6,718 nt of DNA, taken from an uncultured beta proteobacterium (GTDB lineage Bacteria > Pseudomonadota > Gammaproteobacteria > Burkholderiales > Rhodocyclaceae). The number at the start of each line of letters is the position of its first letter. The stretch's first letter is position 1. This document shows positions 1 through 5,558 of the stretch, piece after piece. The translations under genes were made by a program, and so were the position numbers. The stretch spans positions 1 through 6,718 of the forward strand of contig CAIVZW010000178.1 of the NCBI GenBank assembly GCA_903910495.1, given 5' to 3'. The notes under the pieces are model-generated. The model had not been told where the DNA came from, did not search any database, and saw only the letters and a list, made by a program, of their open reading frames with translations.

Positions 1-156
1 CAGAAGATTTCGGGGTTCAAGACCGTCAACATCGAAGCGCGCGTTGCCAAGGCCGGAATGGCGCAAGCCTCCAGCGGCGATCTGTTCGGCATCGTCAAGG
101 ATGTTAAAACGGGCAGCAAGAACATCAAACTGGTAATCGATCAGGTCCAGCCTTGA
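1..156 (+). CDS. ccmI: C-terminal end of CcmI-like cytochrome c biogenesis protein (partial)
   Basis: Only the last 51 codons are present, open from the left edge to TGA at 154-156. The translation contains EARVAKAGMAQASSGDLFG, then a short spacer and KLVIDQVQP. This resembles the C-terminal domain of CcmI/CycH, which usually reads like ARVSKSGQA, PGDL, ID-x-V at its end. CcmI is a membrane-anchored TPR protein that presents apocytochrome c to the haem ligation machinery at the periplasmic face of the inner membrane. The TPR part and membrane anchor lie outside the window, so the call rests on this tail alone. The next gene starts 89 bp later on the same strand; no convincing terminator hairpin with a T-run is visible in that gap. 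Confidence 0.65.
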   Translation, partial: QKISGFKTVNIEARVAKAGMAQASSGDLFGIVKDVKTGSKNIKLVIDQVQP

Positions 157-245
157 ACAGAGAAACGGCGTAGCGTTCCAGAATCCTCAGGCGCGACCTG
201 TTTCAATAAATTTCGCCACTTCATTCCAGGTGCCAAGAGATCAAC

Positions 246-845
246 ATGGACCAATTGCTTGAAAATCTGTTGGCCGAACTGGAAGAATTCGGCCAGGCCA
301 ACGACCGGTTGATCAGCGATCGGCCGCGCCGCATGCTCAATATCACACGCGACACCGGGGAATTCCTGGCCGTGCTGGTACATGCCACCGGCGCACGCCG
401 GATTCTCGAAATCGGCACCTCAAATGGCTATTCCACGCTGTGGCTGGCCCGGGCAGCGGGTGAGCTTGGCGGCACGGTCACGACCATCGAACTTTCTGCT
501 TTCAAGGTCGGGATGGCAGCGAAAAACTTCGCCCGCTCGGGATTGGGGAAAACCATCGTTCAAGTTCAGGATGATGCGGGCCGGATTCTTGCCCGGCAAG
601 ACGATGCCGTCTTTGACCTGATCTTCCTCGATTCCGAACGCCCGGAATATCCCGGATGGTGGCCCGACATCAGGCGGGTGCTCAGACCGGGCGGGCTGCT
701 GGTCGTGGATAACGCCACTTCGCATCCTCTGGAAATGGCACCATTCATCGCTTTGGTCAATGCCGACCCCGGCTTTGCGACTTGCCTTGTGCCTGTCGGC
801 AACGGTGAATTCATGGCCACGCGGATGACCCCGACCGGCGTCTGA
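246..845 (+). CDS. SAM-dependent class I O-methyltransferase (COMT/MTF3-like)
   Basis: A 199-residue soluble protein of the metal-dependent O-methyltransferase family (CCoAOMT/COMT-like, usually about 200-220 residues). Visible landmarks: SAM-binding motif I EIGTSNGYS at residues 55-63, acidic E82 after the second strand (TTIEL), motif II DLIFLDSE at 124-131, and LRPGGLLVVDNA at 146-157. By analogy with COMT, D129, D155 and N156 would bind the divalent metal that positions a catechol-like or hydroxyl substrate; that assignment is from family knowledge. The substrate cannot be told from sequence. The ATG at 246 follows a weak purine stretch (AAGAGA, 235-240). The RpiB-like gene starts 19 bp after its stop, so the two are probably co-transcribed. 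A functional link to sugar-acid metabolism is not evident. Confidence 0.85.
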   Translation: MDQLLENLLAELEEFGQANDRLISDRPRRMLNITRDTGEFLAVLVHATGARRILEIGTSNGYSTLWLARAAGELGGTVTTIELSAFKVGMAAKNFARSGLGKTIVQVQDDAGRILARQDDAVFDLIFLDSERPEYPGWWPDIRRVLRPGGLLVVDNATSHPLEMAPFIALVNADPGFATCLVPVGNGEFMATRMTPTGV

Positions 846-864
846 ATTAATCAAGGAGAAATCA

Positions 865-1365
865 ATGGCAAACCAAGAAATCTGGATCGGCAACGATCAT
901 GGCGGTTATGAACTGAAATTGCAGATCGTCGAGTTCCTGAAGAAGAAGGAAATCGCTGTACATGATGTGGGTACTGATACCACCGAGATTGTGCGCTATC
1001 CGTATTTCGCACAGAAAGTCGCTGCTGCCGTTTCCGAAGGCCGTGCTTCGCGCGGGATCCTGATCTGCTCAACCGGGATCGGCATGAGCATCATCGCCAA
1101 CAAGTTCAAAGGCGTGCGTGCATCGCTATGTACCAGCACGTTCATGGGAAAAATGACGCGGGCGCACAACAACTCCAACCTACTCTGCCTCGGCGGCAAG
1201 ATCACCGGCACATTCGAAGCGCTGGACATTCTGGACGCGTGGCTGTCCACGGAATACGATGGCGGGCGGCACGACATCTCCCTCGGGCTCATCAAGGACG
1301 CGGAAGAAGCGATTTGCAACCCGGCTGGCTGGCATCCCGAGGGACAGACAAAGGCCGCGATCTGA
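865..1365 (+). CDS. RpiB/LacA/LacB-family sugar-phosphate isomerase
   Basis: A 166-residue aldose-ketose isomerase of the RpiB fold, slightly longer than the usual 145-155 because of a C-terminal tail (about 150-166). The active-site signature is intact: GNDHGGYELK at 9-18 (D11, H12), ICSTGIGMS at 67-75 with the catalytic-type Cys68, and TRAHNNSNLLCLGG at 98-111 with H101. The C-terminal motif reads GGRHDISLGLI (133-143). Family members usually have GGRHxxRV, so the first arginine (R135) is kept but the second is replaced by Ser139. RpiB proteins interconvert ribose-5-P and ribulose-5-P; relatives act on allose-6-P, galactose-6-P or tetrose phosphates (EryI/DerI type). With denD nearby, a tetrose or tetrulose phosphate is a reasonable guess but not shown. 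A strong ribosome-binding site, AAGGAGAA at 853-860, supports the start. Confidence 0.9.
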   Translation: MANQEIWIGNDHGGYELKLQIVEFLKKKEIAVHDVGTDTTEIVRYPYFAQKVAAAVSEGRASRGILICSTGIGMSIIANKFKGVRASLCTSTFMGKMTRAHNNSNLLCLGGKITGTFEALDILDAWLSTEYDGGRHDISLGLIKDAEEAICNPAGWHPEGQTKAAI

Positions 1366-1431
1366 TCATCGCGACTTCCCTTCAGAGAAGGCAGCAAGCG
1401 GGATTGGCGCTGACGGGGCTGGGCCTGGCGT

Positions 1432-1523
1432 TTACCGGGTGTTTTCCAGCGCCGTCCTGACGGCGATCAAGCCTGGACGCAGGCTTGAAAGGACCGGTTT
1501 ACCGGTGGCTTTGGCAATGGCCC
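1432..1523 (-). pseudogene. Out-of-frame C-terminal segment of the racemase-like gene
   Basis: Read on the minus strand from about 1521 in the +1 frame, this encodes AIAKATGKPVLSS followed by LRPGLIAVRTALENTR and a TAA at 1432-1434. A GKPVLSS-type strand and a final helix beginning around the arginine and alanine residues are what one expects at the end of this racemase family, directly after the AQGSMARM motif. The shift coincides with a GGG run (CCC at 1521-1523 on the plus strand), so one inserted G would explain it. It may be a genuine mutation, a sequencing or assembly error, or, less likely, a site of ribosomal slippage. Confidence 0.75.
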
Positions 1524-2095
1524 TGCATGCGGGCCATGGACCCCTGGGCCAGAATAATGACCTCCGCCTTGTCGGCTACAGCCAGCGCGGCCTGAAGCAG
1601 GATTTTGTCGTGCACTTCGGGCTTTCCTTCGGACAAGGCCTGCAAAGCCCCTTTGGCCACCCTCTCAACAATGCTGACCGGCTTGCCGAGTTTCCCGGCG
1701 ACTGAACGTACCAGGCCGCACGTCGGCACGATCGTGGTATCTGCCGTTGCCAGGACGACAATCGAAGAAGCCATTTCAACGGCCTGCCTGACCATCGGTT
1801 CATCGATTCTCAGGATGGGCACCTTCACGAAGGGCTGTATCTGTTCGACGATATCGCCCATCGATGAACAGGTACTCAGGATGACATCGGCTCCCATGTC
1901 CTCGCAGGCACGGCAGTAGGCAAACAGGCGGCGTCTGACATCCGTCGTGATGTTGTTGCCGGCCGTAATGACATCGGGGATCAGGCTGTCGTCAAAGACA
2001 TTGATCAGGCGCTGTCCGGGCATGAGTTCGGCAAAAATGGCCTTGATCGGCTCGATTATCGAATACGTCGTATAAATGGCCGCGACGGTTTTCAT
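1499..2095 (-). CDS. Asp/Glu/hydantoin racemase-like protein, frameshifted near the C-terminus
   Basis: The open frame gives 198 residues of an Asp/Glu-racemase superfamily protein (two Rossmann-like halves). An N-terminal KTVAAIYTTYS strand leads to the nucleophile motif ILSTCSSMG with Cys76, then IVVLATADTTI (111-121) and IILAQGSMARM (180-190) at the site of the second half. That second motif has Gly/Ser where true two-cysteine racemases have Cys, so racemisation by the classical mechanism is doubtful. After residue 191 the frame runs into unrelated residues (GHCQSHR) and stops, whereas the adjacent frame continues with family-like sequence to 1432. Restoring frame by removing one G gives a 220-residue protein, a normal family length. 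The start is supported by AAGGAGT at 2101-2107 on the coding strand. It is the last gene of the denD operon and converges on the RpiB-like gene. The substrate is unknown. Confidence 0.8.
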   Translation of the reverse strand: MKTVAAIYTTYSIIEPIKAIFAELMPGQRLINVFDDSLIPDVITAGNNITTDVRRRLFAYCRACEDMGADVILSTCSSMGDIVEQIQPFVKVPILRIDEPMVRQAVEMASSIVVLATADTTIVPTCGLVRSVAGKLGKPVSIVERVAKGALQALSEGKPEVHDKILLQAALAVADKAEVIILAQGSMARMQGHCQSHR

Positions 2096-2128
2096 GGATC
2101 ACTCCTTATCGGTCTGCTGGATGCTGAT

Positions 2129-2161
2129 CCGGGTACCGACACGGTCAGTGTCGGTACCCGG
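2129..2161 (-). promoter_or_regulatory. Perfect 14-bp-stem intercistronic hairpin
   Basis: Arms 2129-2142 (CCGGGTACCGACAC) and 2148-2161 (GTGTCGGTACCCGG) are exact reverse complements around a 5-base loop. Each arm contains a palindromic GGTACC. It lies 30 bp after the stop of the TIM-barrel gene and 33 bp before the start of the racemase-like gene, within their presumed common transcript. No T-run follows the stem on either strand, so a classical Rho-independent terminator is unlikely. An mRNA stabiliser or processing site that lowers expression of the last gene, or a partial attenuator, are the likelier roles (inference). Confidence 0.6.
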
Positions 2162-2191
2162 AAATGACTGGGGCTACTGTAATTCCTGTGC

Positions 2192-3127
2192 TTAACGGGG
2201 CAGGAGGGTTCTGATGTAGTCGCGGTTCATGGCACAAACGGTGAGGCCGTCGCCGCCGTAGTGCTCACAGAGGAATGCGCTCTTGTAGCCGCAGTCGATC
2301 GCCTTCTGGATCGCAATGCGGTAATTGATGATACCAAGCGCCATCGAAGTCGGATATGAGGCGATGAGGTTCTGCGCCTTGTCTTCGACCCGCATGTAGT
2401 TCTTGACGTGCCAGTACTTGAGGTAGGGAGCGAGCTTCTCGATCATCGACAGCCAGTGCTCGACCGGACGATGCAGACGCACGAGGTTGCCGATGTCGGC
2501 GTTGGCGCCGACGCAGGGCACATCGACGTCGTTCAGGAATTTCACCGTGCCATCGGCGGTGCCGATATACGTGTCTTCGTACATTTCGAGCGAAACTTCG
2601 AGTCCGAGTTGTTCGGCGTGCTTGCCGAGTTCACGGATGCGCGAGACCGCCTTTTGATAGACGACCGGATCGTCGGGATTCTTGACACCGTCGGCAGTCC
2701 AGAACCAGAGTTCGGCTTTCTGAGCCGGGGTCAAAGGCCCGAACAATCCGAAGGAAACGGCTTCGCAGCCGATTTCCGCAGCCGTCTCGAGCAGGCGATG
2801 GCTGTAGGCCAGATGCTCGTCGCCGCGCTCGGGATCGATGACGCTGCGCCGCGCCGTCGAGATCGCCGGGATGGAGAGGCCGATGGACTTGGTCAGCGCC
2901 ATGAATTCGCGCCTGCGCTCGGGCGAGAGGTCGGCCAGGCACAGCCAGCTGTCGGTCGGATCGAGTTCGGTGAAACCGGCGTTTACAACCTGGCTCAAGG
3001 TCTTGGCCCAGCCCTCGACCGACTGGTTCTGCACCGAACTGCCATCCGGCAGGGTGCCCGGGAAAGTCACCATGGCCGCGGCAATCGGCCAGTTATCGCG
3101 GTTGCGCGGCTTGCTTGTTGTCGTCAT
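2192..3127 (-). CDS. TIM-barrel sugar isomerase/epimerase (xylose isomerase-like, AP endonuclease 2 fold)
   Basis: A 311-residue cytosolic protein of the sugar phosphate isomerase/epimerase superfamily (usually 260-320 residues). The expected metal-site residues appear in order at strand ends: E181 in VSLEMYEDT (178-186), D211 in GANADIGNL (207-215), H240 in KYWHVKNY (237-244) and E288 in LCEHYGGDG (286-294). Early barrel motifs include FTELDPTDSW (52-61) and EAVSFGLFGP (122-131). This pattern supports a divalent-metal enediolate isomerase or epimerase; the substrate is not readable. It starts 18 bp after the denD stop with a good ribosome-binding site (TGGAGAA, 3134-3140), so the two are translationally close partners. 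In known tetronate catabolism a hydroxypyruvate-isomerase-like TIM-barrel protein (OtnI) isomerises the DenD product; a comparable role here is inference, since this protein is longer than OtnI. Confidence 0.85.
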   Translation of the reverse strand: MTTTSKPRNRDNWPIAAAMVTFPGTLPDGSSVQNQSVEGWAKTLSQVVNAGFTELDPTDSWLCLADLSPERRREFMALTKSIGLSIPAISTARRSVIDPERGDEHLAYSHRLLETAAEIGCEAVSFGLFGPLTPAQKAELWFWTADGVKNPDDPVVYQKAVSRIRELGKHAEQLGLEVSLEMYEDTYIGTADGTVKFLNDVDVPCVGANADIGNLVRLHRPVEHWLSMIEKLAPYLKYWHVKNYMRVEDKAQNLIASYPTSMALGIINYRIAIQKAIDCGYKSAFLCEHYGGDGLTVCAMNRDYIRTLLPR

Positions 3128-3145
3128 TGCTGATTCTCCAAAAGT

Positions 3146-4123
3146 TTAAACCTTGATGCCCTGTTCCTTGATGTAATCGCCGATGATGTTCTCGACACTC
3201 GTGTCGGCAACGAAGCCCAGTTTGCGGGCACGCTCCGTGCTGAAACGCGATGGCCAGGTCTTGACGATAGCTTGAATGCGGGCTTCCGGTTTCCATTCAA
3301 CACGATCGGCCACCTTGTCGCCGGCAATCTTGCGCAGGGCGTCAATCATCGCTTTCACTGACGTGGTGATGCCTGGCAGATTAAGCACACGATTCGTCCC
3401 CCAGTCCGCAGACGGCAGATCGTGGGCATGAATGAAGGCGTCCACCACCTTGCCGGGCGAGAGAATCCAGATGCTGGTTTCAGGGCTTACCGGGCAGGGC
3501 GAAACTACACCGGCCAGCGGTTCGCGAATGATGCCGCTGGCAAACGAGGAGGCCGCGAGATTGGGCTTGCCGGCGCGCACCGAGATGGTCGGCAATCGAA
3601 TCGAACGTCCATCAATGAAGCCTTTGCGGTTGTAATCGGTGGTGAGATATTCGCAACAGACCTTCTGCGCGCCATAGGAGGTTTGCGGATTGGGCGTGGT
3701 CGCATCGGTTACTCCTGTTTCGGGCAAGTCACCGCCGAAGGCCGCGCAGGTACTGGCGAAGACATAGCGTGGCGGTCGTGCCTGATTGCGGCAGGTTTCA
3801 AGCAGGGCGCGCGTGCCGTCGAGATTCACCTTGTAGCCGAGGTCGAAGTCGAGTTCAGCACCGCCGCTGACGATCGACGCCAGATGAAATACCGAAGCCG
3901 TGTCACCGCCGAGGAGATCGGCGAGCAGCGCTTTGTCGGTGAGATCACCGGCCACGCACTTGAGGCGCGGGTCGGTTTGCGGCGGGAAAGCGATGTCAAG
4001 CAGGGTGATTTGTGTAATTGGCGTCTGCTTGCCTTCGGCATTGGCCAGCGTGCCGCGCTTGAGCAGGGTATTAGCCAGACGGAAACCGATAAATCCGCCG
4101 CCGCCAGTGATCAGTACTTTCAT
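3146..4123 (-). CDS. denD: D-erythronate dehydrogenase (NAD-dependent SDR)
   Basis: A 325-residue extended short-chain dehydrogenase. The dinucleotide loop TGGGGFIG is at 6-13 (G7, G10, G13), the acidic residue ending strand 2 is D43 (LLDIAF), and the catalytic YxxxK is Y150/K154 in TSYGAQKV, with S124/T125 as the hydroxyl partner in FASTCAAFGG. Features that point to DenD rather than a generic epimerase are the run SGGAELDFDLGYKVNLDGTR (86-105), RLPTISVRAGKPN (176-188) and ASSFASGIIREPL (191-203). DenD oxidises D-erythronate with NAD+ to a 2-oxo-tetronate, the first step of C4 sugar-acid catabolism. It is the first gene of the minus-strand operon, with a TGGAGAAA ribosome-binding site at 4127-4134, and is divergent from a LysR gene. 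Length and motifs look intact. The exact tetronate stereoisomer is not certain. Confidence 0.87.
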   Translation of the reverse strand: MKVLITGGGGFIGFRLANTLLKRGTLANAEGKQTPITQITLLDIAFPPQTDPRLKCVAGDLTDKALLADLLGGDTASVFHLASIVSGGAELDFDLGYKVNLDGTRALLETCRNQARPPRYVFASTCAAFGGDLPETGVTDATTPNPQTSYGAQKVCCEYLTTDYNRKGFIDGRSIRLPTISVRAGKPNLAASSFASGIIREPLAGVVSPCPVSPETSIWILSPGKVVDAFIHAHDLPSADWGTNRVLNLPGITTSVKAMIDALRKIAGDKVADRVEWKPEARIQAIVKTWPSRFSTERARKLGFVADTSVENIIGDYIKEQGIKV

Positions 4124-4162
4124 GATTTTCTCCAGTGTTGATTAAAAAAAATTCAGCGCTCC

Positions 4163-4184
4163 ATACGCTTTGTTTCGTACGTAT
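4163..4184. promoter_or_regulatory. Candidate operator: ATACG-N12-CGTAT inverted repeat upstream of denD
   Basis: ATACG (4163-4167) and CGTAT (4180-4184) form a 5-bp inverted repeat 40 bp upstream of the denD start. The 12-base spacing does not fit the usual LysR T-N11-A box well, and short repeats like this arise by chance. On the minus strand a TTGATA (4194-4199 region) lies just upstream but no good -10 follows at the right spacing. It is given as a weak regulator-site candidate. Confidence 0.25.
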
Positions 4185-4220
4185 ATCGCGCTGGCTATCA
4201 AATTCGATAATGTGAGGGCT

Positions 4221-4388
4221 CTAGCAGCCTGTCGGACTTGACCAAGTCGGCTGCAAAATGTGGGAAGGTGGCTCATTTTCCCCCGTGTTCCTGCGCGAAT
4301 AGAATAACTATTCGCTTGAAACCCATGAAAAACTGCGCTCACCTCCCATATTTTTCGCTTCGACCCATCAAGTCCGACAGGCTGCTAG
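4221..4388. mobile_element. MITE-like element, 168 bp, with perfect 21-bp terminal inverted repeats
   Basis: Positions 4221-4241 (starting CTAGCAGCCTGTCGGACTTG) and 4368-4388 are exact reverse complements over 21 bp. The interior is also partly self-complementary: a GTGGGAAGGTGGCTC-like stretch (4261-4274) faces CTCACCTCCCATA (4338-4350), and a perfect stem-loop sits in the centre. There is no coding frame for a transposase, so it is non-autonomous. The ends begin and finish with CTAG, which could be a duplicated 4-bp palindromic target (4221-4224 and 4385-4388), leaving 17-bp true ends. It sits in the control region between denD and its likely regulator. The parent IS family is not assignable from this alone. 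Confidence 0.8.
4295..4315. repeat. Central hairpin of the MITE-like element
   Basis: GCGAATAG (4295-4302) pairs perfectly with CTATTCGC (4308-4315) around the loop AATAA, at the centre of the element. Together with the outer inverted repeats it would let a transcript through the element fold into one long hairpin. Neither side has a long T-run, so termination is not assured. Confidence 0.7.
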
Positions 4389-4422
4389 CGATAAAACTCT
4401 CGGAAGAGATCCGGTGATGATA

Positions 4423-4466
4423 GAGCAATTCGTAACAACTTATCGATCCTAGCAAGCAAATTGCTC
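4423..4466. promoter_or_regulatory. Candidate operator: GAGCAATT / AATTGCTC inverted repeat upstream of the LysR gene
   Basis: GAGCAATT (4423-4430) and AATTGCTC (4459-4466) are exact reverse complements 28 bp apart, and the right half also forms a local palindrome AGCAA-A-TTGCT (4455-4465). It lies 57-100 bp upstream of the LysR start, a usual position for a regulator site. A TATATT hexamer at 4489-4494 could be a -10 box, but no clear -35 is seen at the right distance. Function is inferred from position only. Confidence 0.35.
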
Positions 4467-4518
4467 CCCGAATATTGAAAGTATTTGATATATTGATTCC
4501 TCTGGGTTATCGATTCTA
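4440..4518 (+). promoter_or_regulatory. Direct repeats TTATCGATYCTA in the LysR leader
   Basis: TTATCGATCCTA (4440-4451) recurs as TTATCGATTCTA (4507-4518), 11 of 12 matching, the second copy ending 4 bp before the LysR start codon. The core TTATCG also occurs on the minus strand at 4205-4210 and 4389-4394, one on each side of the MITE-like element. They could be binding sites for the adjacent regulator (autoregulation and control of denD). The hexamer also occurs inside coding DNA at 2056-2061, 2106-2111 and 3093-3098, so the case is suggestive only. Confidence 0.35.
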
Positions 4519-4522
4519 AGGC

Positions 4523-5473
4523 ATGTCCACATCCAGTTCCATCCCGCAGTTGCTGAATCGTCTGCGCATGCGTCAGGTTGCTTTGATGCTGGCGATTCAA
4601 GAGTACCGTACCCTGCGCCTGGCGGCCCAGCATTTGGGCATGACACAGCCCGCCGCCACCAAAATGCTGCATGAACTGGAAAATGCGCTTGGCGAAGCGC
4701 TCTTTGATCGGACAGGGCGCAGCCTGCAACTGAATCCGGCCGGGCAGGCGGTGATGAACACCTTTCGCGGACTGCGCAACAGCATGTCGGCTCTCGGGCG
4801 CGAGTTGCACGAGTTGCGCCTTGGCAGTGCGGGCAAATTATTTGTCGGCAGCATCATGGTGGCAACGCCGACCTACCTTAGCAATGCACTGATCGCCTTG
4901 AAGAAACTCTATCCACTGTTGTCCATCGAGGTTTCCATCGATACCAGTGACCGTCTCGTCGAACTTTTGCGCAATGGCAGTCTTGACGTGGTCATCGGGC
5001 GAATGCCCGAGACAACCAGTGCGGCCAATCAGGACTGCCTGTTCCGCCCGATCGGAGAGGAAACGATTTCGGTCGTTGCCGCTTGCGAGCATCCGCTGCT
5101 GCGACAGATCAGGAAAAAGAACCTGAATTTCAAGACCTTGCTGGCCTTCCCCTGGATTCTGCAGCCGCGCGGCAGTCCTTCGCGCGAAATGATCGAACAG
5201 GAATTTCGCAGCCACCATGCCGCTTTGCCACTGGGCCTGATCGAAACAACATCAATTCTCATCGCTGCCAATCTGATTGCCCACAGCGAGATGATCGCCG
5301 TCATACCGCAATCCATCGCCATTCACTACGAAGAACACGGCCTGTTGCGCATACTTCCCTATTCATTCACGCACACCCTGACCTCGTGGGGCAGCCTCGT
5401 TCATCGTGACCGGGCCATCAATCCGATTACCCAGCAATTTATGGACTTGCTCCATGCCGGCAGTTGTTCGTGA
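4523..5473 (+). CDS. LysR-type transcriptional regulator
   Basis: A 316-residue LTTR, normal family length. The N-terminal winged helix-turn-helix spans about 15-75, with the recognition region LAAQHLGMTQPAATKMLHEL (33-52) followed by the wing ALFDRTGRSLQLNPAG (59-74). A linker helix (about 75-100) leads into the periplasmic-binding-protein-like effector domain (about 104-310), starting GKLFVGSIMVATPTYL and including LVELLRNGSLDVVIGRMP. LTTRs act as tetramers that bind a small-molecule inducer, often from the pathway they control. Being divergent from denD across a 399-bp region, it most likely regulates the denD operon and itself; the EamA transporter downstream may also be a target. The start codon has only a weak, close AAGG upstream; the first ATG is kept because it leaves a normal N-terminus. 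The inducer is unknown, and a C4 sugar acid is a guess from context. Confidence 0.9.
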   Translation: MSTSSSIPQLLNRLRMRQVALMLAIQEYRTLRLAAQHLGMTQPAATKMLHELENALGEALFDRTGRSLQLNPAGQAVMNTFRGLRNSMSALGRELHELRLGSAGKLFVGSIMVATPTYLSNALIALKKLYPLLSIEVSIDTSDRLVELLRNGSLDVVIGRMPETTSAANQDCLFRPIGEETISVVAACEHPLLRQIRKKNLNFKTLLAFPWILQPRGSPSREMIEQEFRSHHAALPLGLIETTSILIAANLIAHSEMIAVIPQSIAIHYEEHGLLRILPYSFTHTLTSWGSLVHRDRAINPITQQFMDLLHAGSCS

Positions 5474-5558
5474 CTAAACCGATTCCTCTGAAAAACCGAT
5501 GAGACTGCTTTACTGTTGCCTGCGAACCGCCTGCATCATTCCATAACAAAATTTGTAT

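Noticed and set aside
153..181. TTGAAC as a -35 box for the methyltransferase gene
   Set aside because: No acceptable -10 hexamer occurs 16-18 bp downstream, so no promoter is called.
1379..1391. Short stem CCTTC-AGA-GAAGG between the convergent RpiB-like and racemase-like genes
   Set aside because: Only 5 bp with a 3-base loop and no T-run on either strand; too weak to call a terminator.
1259..1705. Long plus-strand open frame across the end of the RpiB-like gene and the racemase-like gene
   Set aside because: It overlaps two well-supported genes in other frames and its translation has no recognisable motif; it is a shadow frame in GC-rich DNA.
2408..3133. A 241-codon open frame opposite the TIM-barrel gene
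   Set aside because: Antisense to a gene with a clear metal-site pattern and ribosome-binding site; the composition is typical of a mirror frame.
3422..4141. A 239-codon open frame opposite denD
   Set aside because: Antisense to an intact, well-recognised denD; no motif or ribosome-binding site supports it.
4142..4342. A 66-codon minus-strand frame inside the MITE-like element
   Set aside because: It runs through the inverted repeat and hairpin and has no family resemblance; it does not encode a transposase.
5474..5558. Possible promoter or terminator between the LysR and EamA genes
   Set aside because: No hairpin with a T-run and no paired -35/-10 hexamers were seen in these 85 bp.
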